DNA of 64,000 bases from Acidimicrobiia bacterium (GCA_022819505.1 JAJEHD010000019.1:554802-618801); one strand, 5' to 3'. Shown: positions 50,574 through 59,899, counted from the first letter of the stretch. Program-made: numbers and translations. The notes: generated by a model from the sequence alone, not told the origin.

Positions 50574-52259
50574 ATGGAAGAGATGTCACCTCGCACCGGA
50601 GCTGAGACGCTCGCTGTGATGCTCTCGGAGTACGGCGTCACCCACGTGTTCCAGGTGCCGGCGGTGCTGCGGCGCACGATGGTGGAGATCGAGAGGCTCA
50701 CCGGCATCAAGCGGATCCGCCCCCACGGTGAGAAGCCGGCCGCCTACATGGCCGACGGCTACGCCCGGGCGTCGCGGCGGCCCGGCGTGTGCATGGCCCA
50801 GGTGGTGGGCGCCCTCAACCTGTGCGCCGGCCTGCGCGACGCCTGGCTCGCCCATTCGCCAGTGATCGCCCTGACCGGCGGGCGCGACGCGGCGACGAAG
50901 TTCCGCAAGGTCTACCAGGAGGTCGACGATGTGCCCGCCTTCGAGACGGTCACCAAGTGGAACGCCACCATCGACGACCCCGAACGCATCCCGGACATGG
51001 TGCGCCAAGCCTTCCGGGTGGCGACCTCCGGCTCGCCCGGGCCGGTGCACCTCCAGTTCGCGGGCAGTGAGGGCCAGCTCGACTCCGGTGCCATCGAAGC
51101 CGCGGCCCACGCCGAACCGCACCATGCGTCGGTGCCGCCGCACCGGCCGGTGCCGTCGGACGCGGCCGATGTGGGCCGCGCCGTCGAGATGCTGCGCACT
51201 GCCGAGCGCCCGGTGCTGGTGGCCGGCGGGGGCGCCCGATGGTCGGGCGCGGGCCGCCTGCTGGTCGAGCTGGCCGAACGGCTCGACATTCCGGTGGCCA
51301 CCAGCCTCAACGGCAAGGACTCGATCCCCGGGGGGCACCGGCTGGCGGTGGGGGTGGTCGGCACCTACTCGCGGGCCTCGGCCAACCGCGTCGTCTCGCA
51401 GGCCGACCTCGTCTGCTACGTCGGCAGCGAGACCGGCAGCATGTCGACCCACTTCTGGCAGGTGCCGCCGCCGGGCCGGGCCACCATCCAGATCGACGTC
51501 GACCCCGAGGCCATAGGGCGCAACTACGCCGCTGCGGTCGGCATCTGCGGCGACGCGGCCGCAGTCCTGGAACTGATGCTGGCCCGCGCCGGCGAGCCGG
51601 TGCAGCGGCCCACCTGGACCGGCGCGGCCCGTGCCGCCGTCGGGCAGTGGCGGGCCGAGCACGGTGTGGAGTTGCTCTCCGACGCAGTACCGGTGCGCCC
51701 CGAACGGGTCTGTGCCGAGCTGACCGAGCACGCCCCGTCCGACGCCATCGTGGTGGTCGACACCGGCCATGCGGGGATGTGGATGGGGGGAATGTTCGAC
51801 GTGGCCGACGGCCAGGACTACCTGCGCTCGGCCGGCCACCTCGGGTGGGCCTTCCCGGCTGCGCTGGGAGCCAAGTGCGCCCAGCCCGACCGCCCGGTGG
51901 TCTGCTTCACCGGAGACTCAGGATTCTGGTACCACGTGGCCGAGATCGAGACCGCGGTCCGGTGGGGGATCGCCGCGGTGACGGTGGTGAACAACAACGC
52001 CTCGGGGAACCAGTCCAAGAGGGGCTTCGACCGCGCCTACGGCGGCGTTCAGACGGAGAGGGGCGCCTCAGATCTGTGGAAGTTCACGATGGTCGACTTC
52101 GCCGCGCTGGCCACCCAGATCGGAGCGCTCGGCCTGCGTGTCACCAGGCCCCGGGACTTCGCACCGGCTCTGGCCCAGGCCTTGGAGTCGGGCCGGCCCA
52201 CCGTGATCGATGTGGTCACCGACATCGACGCGCTGGCGCCACTGGCCGTGGTGGACTGA
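50574..52259 (+). CDS. Thiamine-diphosphate-dependent enzyme (acetolactate-synthase-like)
   Basis: 561 residues in three domains. The cofactor-activating glutamate is E53 (HGEKPA) and the ThDP-binding segment is GDSGF (447-451), followed by NNN at 473-475. GDS replaces the usual GDG. The ALS-like group includes acetolactate synthase, 2-oxo acid decarboxylases, sulfoacetaldehyde acetyltransferase and the inositol-type diketone hydrolase; which reaction it has is not clear. ATG with AGGGGG upstream. Divergent from the PhyH operon and followed by the 52365 hairpin. Confidence 0.82.
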   Translation: MEEMSPRTGAETLAVMLSEYGVTHVFQVPAVLRRTMVEIERLTGIKRIRPHGEKPAAYMADGYARASRRPGVCMAQVVGALNLCAGLRDAWLAHSPVIALTGGRDAATKFRKVYQEVDDVPAFETVTKWNATIDDPERIPDMVRQAFRVATSGSPGPVHLQFAGSEGQLDSGAIEAAAHAEPHHASVPPHRPVPSDAADVGRAVEMLRTAERPVLVAGGGARWSGAGRLLVELAERLDIPVATSLNGKDSIPGGHRLAVGVVGTYSRASANRVVSQADLVCYVGSETGSMSTHFWQVPPPGRATIQIDVDPEAIGRNYAAAVGICGDAAAVLELMLARAGEPVQRPTWTGAARAAVGQWRAEHGVELLSDAVPVRPERVCAELTEHAPSDAIVVVDTGHAGMWMGGMFDVADGQDYLRSAGHLGWAFPAALGAKCAQPDRPVVCFTGDSGFWYHVAEIETAVRWGIAAVTVVNNNASGNQSKRGFDRAYGGVQTERGASDLWKFTMVDFAALATQIGALGLRVTRPRDFAPALAQALESGRPTVIDVVTDIDALAPLAVVD

Positions 52260-52364
52260 CCATATCGCTTCTATCCGTGCGGCCAGGGGGTCACGCCGCT
52301 TGGAAGGATTCTATTAATCTTCATGTTGCGCGGTGATGTGCCAGTGCTATCCTGGTGGTTCGGA

Positions 52365-52422
52365 GTGGGGTGGCCCCGTGGTGGCCGAGTCCGGTTGACC
52401 AAAGTTCACGGGGCCACCCCAC
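52365..52422. terminator. 16-bp inverted repeat between convergent genes
   Basis: GTGGGGTGGCCCCGTG (52365-52380) is perfectly complementary to 52407-52422 with a 26-nt loop. The stem has 13 G-C pairs. It lies 105 nt after the ThDP gene and 38 nt before the end of the convergent serine-hydrolase gene, with no T-run. It could terminate transcription from both sides or mark a small structured RNA. Confidence 0.6.
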
Positions 52423-52459
52423 CCGCGCTATTCAGATATTGAATCCTTTTCAACCATTT

Positions 52460-53566
52460 TTATCGTTCTGCACAGGCCAAGGCCCTGGCTGACAGGCCGA
52501 CTCGGCGGCGGGCTGAGGCGAGGTCGTTGCGGTCGAGGCCGTTGGTGAGGTAGGCGAACGAGATCCCGCTGGCCGGGTCGGCCCAGGCGGCCTGCCCGCC
52601 GGCGCCGCTGTGACCGAAAGCCTCGGGTGAAGCGCCGGGGGCGTGGCTGCGCATGGCGGCCTTGCCGTCGTCGCCGGCCAGCATGAAGGCATGGGAGCGG
52701 TTGGCGGGGGTTCCCGTCCAGTCGGGATGGTCCTGGCGGACGACCATGGCGTCGGCGCGTACCTCGGGGTGCAGGAAGCCTGCCGGGTTGTGGAGCACGG
52801 CCTGGTACCAGAGGGCCATGTCGGCGGCCCGGGCGATTCCCCCGCCTCCGGGCACCCCAGCGGCTCGCAGCCAGGGCCGGTTGAACACCGTCAGAACCTC
52901 CTCGCCGACCCCGTCGGGCAGCTCGTCGAGGCCGAGGGCGGCCAGCTCGGCCGCGGTCGGCTTCGAGCCCACGCCCACGACGTCGGCCACGTCGGCCTGG
53001 TCGTCGACGGCGATGCCGAGCCACCGGGAGCAGCCCGCGGGCTCCATGACCCGCTCGGCGATCACGTCGGCGTAGGGGCGGCCGGTCACCTCCGTGACGA
53101 TGTCGGCCAGCACCCAGTGCGCCGAGAGGGCGTGGTACTCGAAGCGGGTACCGGGCTCCCAGTCGGTGCGCCAGGAGGCGTAGGCCGCCAGCCGGGCGGT
53201 GCGGTCGGTGGTCTCGGTGCGTCCCAGGGGCGCGTAGGGGAAGCCGCCGACGTGGAGCATCACCTGCGACACGGTGATGGCTTCCTTGCCGTTGCCTCCG
53301 AAGGTTGGGAGCACCCGGCCCACCGGTGCGCCGAGGTCGAAGAGTCCATCGGCGGCCAGCTCCATGGCGGTGAGAGCCACCGTCGGCTTCACCGCCGAGT
53401 AGGTGTGGAAGCGGGTGTCGGTCGTGCAGTCGCCCAGCGCCTCCGACACCGCGATCTCGCCCTCGACGGCCAGAGCCAGCTGCGCGGCCGGCAGCAGGCC
53501 GGAGTCCACTTCCCGCCGGGCCCGCTCCAAGAGCGCGCCGACGGCCGCTGTGTCGATGGTGGTCAT
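52460..53566 (-). CDS. Serine hydrolase, class C beta-lactamase / esterase EstB-like
   Basis: 368 residues. The S-x-x-K nucleophile motif is SAVK with S57 and K60. The Y-x-N-type tyrosine is Y144 (YHALSAH), and the third element FGHSGAGG is near the C-terminus. There is no signal peptide, so it is a cytoplasmic esterase, amidase or D-amino-acid hydrolase rather than an antibiotic-resistance enzyme. It follows an acyl-CoA synthetase gene by 27 nt on the same strand. Confidence 0.82.
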   Translation of the reverse strand: MTTIDTAAVGALLERARREVDSGLLPAAQLALAVEGEIAVSEALGDCTTDTRFHTYSAVKPTVALTAMELAADGLFDLGAPVGRVLPTFGGNGKEAITVSQVMLHVGGFPYAPLGRTETTDRTARLAAYASWRTDWEPGTRFEYHALSAHWVLADIVTEVTGRPYADVIAERVMEPAGCSRWLGIAVDDQADVADVVGVGSKPTAAELAALGLDELPDGVGEEVLTVFNRPWLRAAGVPGGGGIARAADMALWYQAVLHNPAGFLHPEVRADAMVVRQDHPDWTGTPANRSHAFMLAGDDGKAAMRSHAPGASPEAFGHSGAGGQAAWADPASGISFAYLTNGLDRNDLASARRRVGLSARALACAER

Positions 53567-53593
53567 GGCTCGATGCTAGAGAGGCCGCGGCTG

Positions 53594-55129
53594 CTAGTTG
53601 ACGGCTTTGGTCATGCCCTCCCAGTAGGGGGCCCGCAGCTTGAACTTCTGGAGCTTGCCGGTGGCGGTGCGAGCCAGTTCGTCGCGCATCTCCACCGAGG
53701 TCGGGCACTTGTAGTGGGCGATGCGCTCCCGGCAGTGGTCGATCAGCTCCTCGGGTGTGGCAGAGGATCCGGGGGCCAGCACCACCAGAGCCTTGACCGT
53801 CTCGCCCCACTTCTCGTGGGGCACCCCGATCACGGCCACCTCGGCCACGGCCGGATGCGAGAACAGGGCGTCCTCCACCTCGATCGACGAGACGTTCTCG
53901 CCGCCGGAGATGATCACGTCCTTCTTGCGGTCGGTGATCATGTAGTAGCCGTCGTCGGCGACGTACCCGCCGTCGCCGGTGTGGAACCAGCCGTCGACGA
54001 TGGCCTCGGCGGTCGCCTCGGGCTGCTCCCAGTACCCCTCCAGCACATGGTTGCAGCGGGCCAGGAACTCGCCCGAGGAATCCACCTTCATGCGCACCCC
54101 CAGCGCTGGCGCGCCCTGCCGCGACAGCATGCGGGCCCGCTCCGACGGCGACAGATGGTCCCACTCGGCCCGGCTGCGGTTCATGGTGAGCAGCGGAGCG
54201 GTCTCGGTGAGCCCGTAGATCTGGATGAACTCCCAGCCCAGCTCGGTCTCCACCCGCTCGATGGTGCGGGTGGGTGGGGGCGCGCCGGCCACCACGATGC
54301 GGGTGCGGCCCGCACCGGGGATCGGACCGTCCCACTGCGCGGCAGCGTCGAGGATGGCGGCCACCACCGCAGGCGCCCCGCACATGATCGTGACGCCGTG
54401 GGCGTCCACCCGGCGCAGGATCTCGGCGCCGTCCACCTTGCGCAGCACCACTTGCCTGGTGCCCATGCCGACCTGCGCGTAGGGCATGCCCCAGCCGTTG
54501 CAGTGGAACATCGGCAGCGTGTGCAGGTACACGTCGCGGTCGCTGACCGAGGTCTGCCAGCCGAACATGGCCGCGTTGAGCCAGAGGCTGCGGTGGGTCT
54601 GCTGCACCCCCTTGGGCCTGGCGGTGGTGCCCGACGTGTAGTTGATGACCGCGGTCTCGTCCTCGTCAGGCTCCCACGGCTGCGGGGTCGCGCCGAATCG
54701 GAACAGGGCCTCGTCGGACTCGTCGCCGAGCAGGAACTTGTGTCGGCACTCGATGGGAGCCAGCGTCTCGGCCAGCTCAGGATCGACGAGCAGCACGTCG
54801 GCCCCGCAATGGTCGACTATGTACGACACCTCGTCGACGCTGAGGCGGAAGTTGACGGGCACGAATATGCGCCCGTTGCCGCTGACCCCCCAGAAGCAGG
54901 TGAGCAGCCGCCCGGCGTTGTGCGACACCATGGCCACACGGGCCCCCATGGGCACGCCCAGGGCGTCGAGGCCTGCTCCGGTGGCGTCGGACAGCTCGCC
55001 CAGGCGCGAGAAGGTCACCTCGCCCATCGAGGGGGCGGGCTGGTCGGGCTCGTCGACGAAGGCGACCCGGTCGGGGTAGACGACCAGGGCCCGGTCGAGG
55101 TGGTCACGGACGGTAAGGGGAACCTTCAT
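53594..55129 (-). CDS. AMP-forming acyl-CoA synthetase
   Basis: 511 residues. It has the P-loop-like YTSGTTARPKG, YGLTETAP, GWFHTGDGGYV, DRKKDVIISGGENV and the C-terminal TATGKLQKFKLR with its catalytic lysine. It belongs to the medium/long-chain or aryl-CoA ligase group (FadD/AlkK-like). ATG at 55129; an open frame extends about 30 codons upstream without a Shine-Dalgarno. It activates an organic acid with ATP and CoA. Operon with the serine hydrolase. Confidence 0.88.
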   Translation of the reverse strand: MKVPLTVRDHLDRALVVYPDRVAFVDEPDQPAPSMGEVTFSRLGELSDATGAGLDALGVPMGARVAMVSHNAGRLLTCFWGVSGNGRIFVPVNFRLSVDEVSYIVDHCGADVLLVDPELAETLAPIECRHKFLLGDESDEALFRFGATPQPWEPDEDETAVINYTSGTTARPKGVQQTHRSLWLNAAMFGWQTSVSDRDVYLHTLPMFHCNGWGMPYAQVGMGTRQVVLRKVDGAEILRRVDAHGVTIMCGAPAVVAAILDAAAQWDGPIPGAGRTRIVVAGAPPPTRTIERVETELGWEFIQIYGLTETAPLLTMNRSRAEWDHLSPSERARMLSRQGAPALGVRMKVDSSGEFLARCNHVLEGYWEQPEATAEAIVDGWFHTGDGGYVADDGYYMITDRKKDVIISGGENVSSIEVEDALFSHPAVAEVAVIGVPHEKWGETVKALVVLAPGSSATPEELIDHCRERIAHYKCPTSVEMRDELARTATGKLQKFKLRAPYWEGMTKAVN

Positions 55130-55258
55130 GCCGCCATGATGCCAGCGCCAGCCCGTGCCGCGCACCCCGGCACCGCAACCAGCGTCTGACAGCCGAACAG
55201 GCGAACTGGGAGCCCACATGACGCGCGTTGGACTGGCCGTGACGATCCGCGTAGCCCC

Positions 55259-56137
55259 CTAGTCAGCCAGGACGGCCGTGACCGCGGCCGGGATGGAGTG
55301 GGGTCCTGCGATGGATGCGAAGCGGGCACCTGCGGTCTCGGCGAAGGCCTCGGCGTCGGTGGAGTCGCCGGCGGGCGCGATCACGCACAGTTCGTCGAGG
55401 CGGCGGGCGGCGGTCACCGGATCGCCACCCGCGGTGGCCCGGCAGTCCGACAGAAGCACCGCCACCCGCCGGCGGGCGGTGCAGCGGGCCAGCTGGGCCC
55501 GGGCCGCGTCCAGGGCGGCGGCGAGGTCGGTGGTGCCGTAGCCCCGCAGCCGCAGCACGTCGTCCACCACCGCCAGCGCCGGACGATCGCGGTCGGCTGA
55601 CTTGATGGCCACCACCCGGTCACCGAAGGCCAGCGCCGACCACTGCTGGGGCGCTCGCAGTGCGCAGGCCGCGGCAGCCACCGCGGCCGCGGCCAGCCTC
55701 GGCCCGCCCATCGATCCAGACCGGTCCACGATCAGGCTGATGGCGGTGGCGGGACGCTGCCAGCGCTGCACCCACAGCTCGTCGAGGCCCACCGGGCGGC
55801 TTGCGGCCCGGGCCTCGAGCAGACCGTCGAGGCTGCGGTCGATGTCGATGTCGCCCGGGCAGCGGTCGGCCCGTGCGGTCTCCAGACGGCCGACGCCGCC
55901 CGCCGAGGCCGTTCCGGCCCGGGCCAGGTCGAGCGCGAGGCGTCCCGCCAGCCGGGCGGCCAGCGCGGCCATCCTGCGGTCGGCGGCGGCGGCCATGTCG
56001 GCCAGCAGCGCCAGGGTCTGGTCGGGGTCGGCCGAGGCCTGCGCGGCCACCTCGGTCGCATCCAGGGTCCCGGTCTCGGGGCTCAGCAGCCGGAAGCCGG
56101 GCTGGCCCTCGTAGTGGCCTCGGGGCGTGGTGCGCAC
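55259..56137 (-). CDS. VWA-domain protein paired with a MoxR ATPase (CoxE/ChlD-like)
   Basis: About 292 residues from a GTG at 56137; the start is uncertain because the open frame continues upstream over the ATPase gene's 3' end. The MIDAS motif is DRSGS (138-142), with GYGTTD later and SDCRA in place of the usual SDG. The N-terminal half is helical and Ala-rich. Such VWA proteins work with the adjacent MoxR AAA+ ATPase as a chaperone that inserts metal or cofactor, for example in CO-dehydrogenase-like molybdenum enzymes or methanol dehydrogenase. Their client is not in the window. Confidence 0.72.
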   Translation of the reverse strand: MRTTPRGHYEGQPGFRLLSPETGTLDATEVAAQASADPDQTLALLADMAAAADRRMAALAARLAGRLALDLARAGTASAGGVGRLETARADRCPGDIDIDRSLDGLLEARAASRPVGLDELWVQRWQRPATAISLIVDRSGSMGGPRLAAAAVAAAACALRAPQQWSALAFGDRVVAIKSADRDRPALAVVDDVLRLRGYGTTDLAAALDAARAQLARCTARRRVAVLLSDCRATAGGDPVTAARRLDELCVIAPAGDSTDAEAFAETAGARFASIAGPHSIPAAVTAVLAD

Positions 56138-56181
56138 CCGCTCGGCGTCCAGCGCCTCCCGGGCCCTGAAGCCCTCGAGGA

Positions 56182-57201
56182 CTAGCCCTCTCGGCTGGTC
56201 GCCCCGCCTGGGGCCGAGGCTTTTCCCGCGGCCGGCACCAGAGAGTCGGCAGCCGGGTCGGTGCTCTTCTGCTCGGCGGCGAGCACCTCTTCCCACAGCT
56301 CACGGACGATGGCCTCGGGGGTGCGGTCGCCGCCCTCGTGGAGCCGGATCCGGCCGGTGAGAGCCATCAGGGCGGCGTCGAGCCCCACTCCGGGATCGTC
56401 GAGCGGCCGGTCCCGCAGCCCGCTGAGGCGGGCGGCAAGATCACACAGGTCCATGGCCCCCCGCACCGACGATCCCATCCGCACGTCCCGGTGGGTGCGG
56501 GTGGCGCGGGTCACGGCCACCGCCCGGACCACGGTGCGGGCGGTCGCCTCGCCGGCGCTGGGCAGACCCTGGGCCCGGGACTCGACGATCTCGCGCTCGT
56601 CGCGCTGGTCCTGGTAGCCCATCGCGACCCGGCAGATGCGGTCATAGACCGCGCTGGACAGCCGCGACGTTCCCACCGTGTCGTACGGGTTCATGGCCGC
56701 CACCAGGCGGAACCGGTCGACGGCGGCGATCCGGCCCACCCGGGGGAGGTGGATCTCGCCCTCGGACATGACGCCGATGAGGAGGTTGACGGTCTCCTCG
56801 GGCACCCGGTTGAGCTCCTCCAGGTACAGCAGCGCCCCGTCCTGCATGGCTTCCAGGAGCGGGCCGGGCACGAAGGCGTCGCCGGTGTAGCCCTCCGACA
56901 GCACCCGGGCCGGGTCGAACTGGCCCGCGAGCCGGGCCGGTGTCAGCTCGGCGTTGCCCTCGACGGTGACCAGCGGGACGTCCAGCGCCGCAGCCAGGGC
57001 CCGCAGCAGGGTCGTCTTGCCGGTGCCGGGCGGGCCCTCCAGCAGCAGGTGGCGTCCCGCGCCGACCGCGGCCACCACCAGCTCGACCTCGCGCCGGCGG
57101 CCCACCACCGCGGCGGTGACGGTCTCGACCAGGCCGCCGAGGGCGCCGTCGAGGCCGGTACCGCCAGCGGCGTCAGCCTCTTCAGTCAAAGACGATGACA
57201 C
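56182..57201 (-). CDS. MoxR-family AAA+ ATPase
   Basis: 339 residues. Walker A is GPPGTGKT (56-63). The Walker B aspartate appears as glutamate in LLYLEELNR (E128, then E129). A long insert AMNPYDTVGTSRLSSAVYDR carries the sensor region. GTG start at 57201 overlaps the dehydrogenase gene by 20 nt; an alternative TTG is at 57189. Works with the VWA protein downstream. The tail is low-complexity Ala/Pro/Gly. Confidence 0.83.
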   Translation of the reverse strand: MSSSLTEEADAAGGTGLDGALGGLVETVTAAVVGRRREVELVVAAVGAGRHLLLEGPPGTGKTTLLRALAAALDVPLVTVEGNAELTPARLAGQFDPARVLSEGYTGDAFVPGPLLEAMQDGALLYLEELNRVPEETVNLLIGVMSEGEIHLPRVGRIAAVDRFRLVAAMNPYDTVGTSRLSSAVYDRICRVAMGYQDQRDEREIVESRAQGLPSAGEATARTVVRAVAVTRATRTHRDVRMGSSVRGAMDLCDLAARLSGLRDRPLDDPGVGLDAALMALTGRIRLHEGGDRTPEAIVRELWEEVLAAEQKSTDPAADSLVPAAGKASAPGGATSREG

Positions 57202-58300
57202 CTCTGATGTTGCGGCCCTCGCGCAGGTCCCGGTAGCCCTCGTTCACATCGTCCAGCGAGTAGGTGGCGCTCACGAAGCTGTCGAGGTCGAGTTGTCCCT
57301 GGGTGTAGAGCGACAGCAGGTGCGGGATCTCCGAGCGCGGGCTGGCCGAACCGAACATCGAGCCCCTGAGCTGCTTGTTCAGCATGGCGAACTCGAACAG
57401 GTTGAACTTCACGTCCATCTGCTCCAGCGGGGCGACCGCCGCCACCACCACCGTGCCGCCCTTGCGGACCAGGAACTGGGCCGGGGCCAGCATCTCGCCA
57501 CTCATCACGCCGGGGGTGAGCACCACGCTGTCGGCCATCACGCCGCCGGTGATGAGCCCGACCGTCTCGGTGGCCGCCTCCATGGACTCGGCGGTGTGGG
57601 TGGCGCCGAACTTGCCGGCGGCCTCCCGCTTGGACTCGGCCGGGTCGACGGCCACGATGTTGGACGCCCCGGCGATCTTGGCCGCCTGCAGGGCCGCGCT
57701 TCCGAGCCCTCCGCAGCCCACCACCACCACCGTGTCGCCGGGCCGGACGTCAGCCCGGTTGGCCACCGACCCGAAGCCGGTGGTGACCCCGCAGCTCACC
57801 AGCGCGGCGATGGCCGCGGGCACGTCGGGGTCGACCTTCACCGCGGAGTCGACGCTCACCACCATGTACTCGCTGAAGGTGCCCAGCTTCAGCATCGGGG
57901 TGAGGTCGTTGCCGCCGGCGTCGTGATGCCGGAAGCCTCCCGCGGGCGGCATCATCCCGGGGGCCAGCAGGTGCATGCCGAGGTCGCACAGGTGCTGCTG
58001 GCCGTCGGCGCACCACCGGCACCGCCCGCACGACGGCACGAACGAGGCCGAGATGTGGTCGCCTACGGCCAGCTCGGCCACTCCCTCGCCCACCTCCACG
58101 ACCACTCCGGCGCCCTCGTGGCCTCCCACGATGGGCAGCGGCACCGGCATGGAGCCGTTGCGGGCGTGCTCGTCGGAGTGGCACATCCCGGCCGCGGTGG
58201 TCTTCACCAGCACCTCGCGGGGCCCGGGGCCGTCGAGTTCGATCTCCTCGACGGTCCAGTCGGCGTTGGTCTCTCGCAGTACCGCTGCTCTGGTCAACAC
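57182..58300 (-). CDS. NDMA-dependent-type nicotinoprotein alcohol dehydrogenase
   Basis: 372 residues. Catalytic zinc ligands C40 (GMCHSDEH) and H61 (GGHEG); structural cysteines C91, C94, C97 and C105 (CGRCRWCADG). GCGGLG binds NAD. The start, HSDEH motif and SFVPSCGRCRWC block closely match the actinobacterial NDMA-dependent dehydrogenase family, whose NAD is tightly bound and which is often reoxidised by a mycofactocin system; no mycofactocin genes are in the window. GTG at 58300 with GGAGGTG upstream. Confidence 0.88.
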   Translation of the reverse strand: MLTRAAVLRETNADWTVEEIELDGPGPREVLVKTTAAGMCHSDEHARNGSMPVPLPIVGGHEGAGVVVEVGEGVAELAVGDHISASFVPSCGRCRWCADGQQHLCDLGMHLLAPGMMPPAGGFRHHDAGGNDLTPMLKLGTFSEYMVVSVDSAVKVDPDVPAAIAALVSCGVTTGFGSVANRADVRPGDTVVVVGCGGLGSAALQAAKIAGASNIVAVDPAESKREAAGKFGATHTAESMEAATETVGLITGGVMADSVVLTPGVMSGEMLAPAQFLVRKGGTVVVAAVAPLEQMDVKFNLFEFAMLNKQLRGSMFGSASPRSEIPHLLSLYTQGQLDLDSFVSATYSLDDVNEGYRDLREGRNIRGVIVFD

Positions 58301-58423
58301 GGCGCACCTCCGGGGACTCGAACGGGAACGTCCTGCCGCACGCTAGTGCAGCGACCGCGGCTCAGCGCACGGCGACGAAGCTAATCTCAGCTTCGCCCGG
58401 CGGTTCAAGAAGGACGAGAAACA

Positions 58424-58672
58424 GTGTCGAATACCTGCCCACTAACCGGTCTTCCCACGGAAGGCGTGTTCTTTTCTGGTGCCGACTCCACAGCGAAGAG
58501 CCTTCTCAACAAGGTGCTAGCCGGCGAGATGACCCTCGACGAGATGGACGACGAACTTGACTCTGGCAGATTCAAAGCCCGAGGAAGCGATCCGCAGCGG
58601 TTCCGGCAGGCCATCGAGAAGGCGCAGGCGGCAGGCGTAGAGAAGATCGATCGCCCGAAGGACTTCTTCTAG
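58424..58672 (+). CDS. Small hypothetical protein
   Basis: 82 residues from GTG 58424, with AAGGACGAG upstream. I recognise no family. It is acidic in the middle (LDEMDDELDS) and basic towards the end, and its N-terminus holds a single Cys (SNTCPLTGLP). No overlapping gene exists on either strand and the open frame ends 40 nt before the CoA-transferase, so it is probably a real gene, perhaps cotranscribed with it. No membrane segment or metal motif is seen. Confidence 0.5.
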   Translation: MSNTCPLTGLPTEGVFFSGADSTAKSLLNKVLAGEMTLDEMDDELDSGRFKARGSDPQRFRQAIEKAQAAGVEKIDRPKDFF

Positions 58673-58711
58673 TCGAGCACGTCGCAAGACACCACCTACG
58701 AGGAGCGAACG

Positions 58712-59899
58712 ATGGCGCAGGGACCACTGGCGGGCATCCGGGTGATCGACCTGACCCAGGTGCTGGCCGGGCCGACCGCAACCATGCTGCTGGCCGACCT
58801 CGGCGCGGACGTGATCAAGGTGGAGCCGCCCGGCATCGGAGACCTGTCACGCCTAGCCCGCTACGCCAAGGGAGGCATCAACAGCACGGTCGCCAACAAC
58901 AACCGGGGCAAGCGGTCGATCCAGATCGACCTGTCCACCGGTGCTGGCCGCGAGTTGGGGGTGCAGTTGCTGACCGGCTGCGACGTCGCCGTCCAGAACA
59001 TGCGGCCCGGAGTGGCCGACAGCCTCGGGGTGGGGTACGAGCACGCAGCCGCCGTCAATCCTGAGATCATCTACTGCTCGATGTCCGGCTACGGGCCGAG
59101 CGGCCCCTACGCCGGCCGGGCCGCCTACGATCCGATCATCCAGGCTGTCTCGGGCTATGTGGCTCTTCAGGTCAACCCGGAGGTCCCCATCCCGGACCTG
59201 GTCCGCAACGGGGTCATCGACAAGGCGTCCGGCTGGATGGCGGCTCTAGCCATCGTCTCAGCCCTGTTCGCACGAGCCCAGGGCGGCGGAGGCCAGCACA
59301 TCGACCTGGCGATGCTCGACACCGCCGTGCAGTTCCTGTGGCCCGACGGCGGCATGGCCGACACGCTGCTGGACGAGGACGCCCGCGACGGCACCCACCT
59401 GTCCACCCTGTACCGGCTCACGCCGTGCGCCGACGGCCACATTGTCTACTTCGTCGTCAGCGACAAGCAGTTCCACGGCCTCTACCGGGCCCTGGGGCGC
59501 CCCGAGTGGACCGAGCACCCGCAGTGGGGCACCCACCAAGGCCGCAGCGGCCGCTCCGAGGAGCTCGGGGCCCTGCTTGAGGAGGAGTTCGGCAGGTGGA
59601 AGGTGGTCGACCTGGTGCCCCGCATGCACGAGAACTCGGTGCCGTGCGGGGAGGTGACCGCGGTGGAAGACCTGCACCACGATCCCCAGATCCGCCACAA
59701 CGGGACCCTGGTGGAATGGGAGCATCCGAGCGCGGGCCTGATCCGCCAAGCCCGGCTGGCACCCAGGTTCTCGGCCACCCGGACCGAGTTCCGGCCGTCG
59801 GTCCCCGGGCTCAACGAGCACGCTGACGAGATCCTGGTCGAGCTGGGATTCGACACCGGCGAGATCGAGGAGTTCCGCCGGGCCGGCGCAATCTTCTGA
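58712..59899 (+). CDS. CoA-transferase family III (CaiB/BaiF), copy 3
   Basis: 395 residues. GIRVIDLTQVLAGP and ADLGADVIKVEPP at the start, and the catalytic D170 (NGVIDKASG). It differs from copies 1 and 2 across the body. Probably in one transcript with the small protein before it and the CodA-like deaminase after it (75 nt). The acid it activates is not deducible. Confidence 0.88.
   Translation: MAQGPLAGIRVIDLTQVLAGPTATMLLADLGADVIKVEPPGIGDLSRLARYAKGGINSTVANNNRGKRSIQIDLSTGAGRELGVQLLTGCDVAVQNMRPGVADSLGVGYEHAAAVNPEIIYCSMSGYGPSGPYAGRAAYDPIIQAVSGYVALQVNPEVPIPDLVRNGVIDKASGWMAALAIVSALFARAQGGGGQHIDLAMLDTAVQFLWPDGGMADTLLDEDARDGTHLSTLYRLTPCADGHIVYFVVSDKQFHGLYRALGRPEWTEHPQWGTHQGRSGRSEELGALLEEEFGRWKVVDLVPRMHENSVPCGEVTAVEDLHHDPQIRHNGTLVEWEHPSAGLIRQARLAPRFSATRTEFRPSVPGLNEHADEILVELGFDTGEIEEFRRAGAIF

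Noticed and set aside
52260..52340. Another operator copy near ATTCTATTAATCTTCATG
   Set aside because: It is AT-rich but the half-sites are not at the right spacing, and it lies at the end of genes rather than at a promoter.
52460..53566. Antibiotic-resistance beta-lactamase
   Set aside because: There is no signal peptide and the context is catabolic; a cytoplasmic esterase-type serine hydrolase is more likely.
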